A stretch of DNA of 5,613 bases from Pseudomonadota bacterium. Lineage in GTDB: Bacteria; Pseudomonadota; Gammaproteobacteria; Pseudomonadales; Oleiphilaceae. The DNA lies in NCBI GenBank assembly GCA_023430625.1, contig JAEZAA010000200.1, positions 1-5,613 on the forward strand, in the 5' to 3' direction. Below, piece after piece: positions 5,483 to 5,613 of this stretch. The notes below the pieces were generated by a model. It worked only from the letters and a program-made list of their open reading frames with translations, was not told the origin of the DNA and did no database searches. Numbering within the stretch: position 1 is the first letter of the stretch; each line of letters opens with the position of its first letter. The position numbers and the translations under genes are program-made.

Positions 5483-5613
5483 CTAGTGCGTCGCCACCCG
5501 ACCGCCACGCCGGATAAAATTGCCGAACTTTTCCCACAGTACCCGCCCGGTGGCGACCGCCCCACCCTGGCGCAGCGCCGCCCAGACAAATTGGGCAGGA
5601 TTCTTGCGGTTGC
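5483..5613 (-). CDS. C-terminal end of an unidentified protein (5' part beyond window)
   Basis: An open frame enters from the right edge and ends at TAG 5485-5483, giving 42 complete codons. The residues begin NRKNPAQFVWAALRQGG and end in RRGGRVATH. Third codon positions are mostly G or C, like the neighbouring genes, and the composition (amphipathic, basic, Arg/Gly tail) looks like a genuine protein end. A glycosyltransferase or another EPS biosynthesis enzyme is plausible from context only; no motif supports a specific family. No clear terminator follows the stop. Confidence 0.55.
   Translation of the reverse strand, partial: NRKNPAQFVWAALRQGGAVATGRVLWEKFGNFIRRGGRVATH

Noticed and set aside
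5284..5517. Plus-strand open frame of 77 codons in the intergenic region
   Set aside because: It overlaps the partial gene end on the other strand, is Ser/Pro-rich with no domain and no good ribosome binding site.
1..5613. Exosortase/PEP-CTERM EPS locus
   Set aside because: EpsL-like barrels occur in such loci, but no exosortase gene or PEP-CTERM protein end is visible, and the fused co-polymerase/kinase differs from the separate EpsF and EpsG proteins usual there.

Overview
The window is one stretch of an exopolysaccharide (EPS) or capsule assembly and export locus. All recognisable genes lie on the minus strand, so transcription runs from right to left. Base composition is moderately GC-rich, the start sites carry ordinary Shine-Dalgarno sequences, and the product set belongs to a Gram-negative envelope: an outer-membrane beta-barrel, an OPX protein and a Wzc-type kinase. 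A proteobacterium is therefore likely. The closest gene-order parallel I know is vpsM-vpsN-vpsO of Vibrio cholerae, and a gammaproteobacterium is the best guess, but the genus cannot be fixed from this sequence.

Layout in transcription order. (1) 5613-5483: the last 42 codons of a gene entering from the right edge, not identified. (2) 5482-5223: an intergenic region of about 260 bases with short repeats, hairpin-forming sequence and a weak promoter candidate. It is the only gap long enough to suggest a promoter for the following genes. (3) 5222-3939: a secreted, cysteine-rich right-handed beta-helix protein of unknown activity. (4) 3938-3804: a 135-base leader rich in GGA motifs, two of which resemble CsrA/RsmA sites. 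(5) 3803-2559: an outer-membrane beta-barrel of the BBP2_2 (EpsL/VpsM-like) type. (6) 2493-1963: a short OPX (polysaccharide export) protein with one SLBB domain. (7) 1832-1: a Wzc/VpsO-type polysaccharide co-polymerase fused to a BY-family tyrosine kinase, cut by the left edge inside the kinase domain.

Proposed joint function. The Wzc-like protein spans the inner membrane and controls polymerisation and chain length through its kinase domain. The short OPX protein forms the periplasmic export ring. It lacks the C-terminal part that lets E. coli Wza cross the outer membrane, so the neighbouring beta-barrel is the natural candidate for the outer-membrane pore. The beta-helix protein is exported to the periplasm or outside and may modify, cleave or bind the polymer. 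Family assignments are read from the sequence; the division of labour is inferred from known homologous systems. No mobile element, CRISPR array, tRNA or rRNA was seen, and no convincing Rho-independent terminator.
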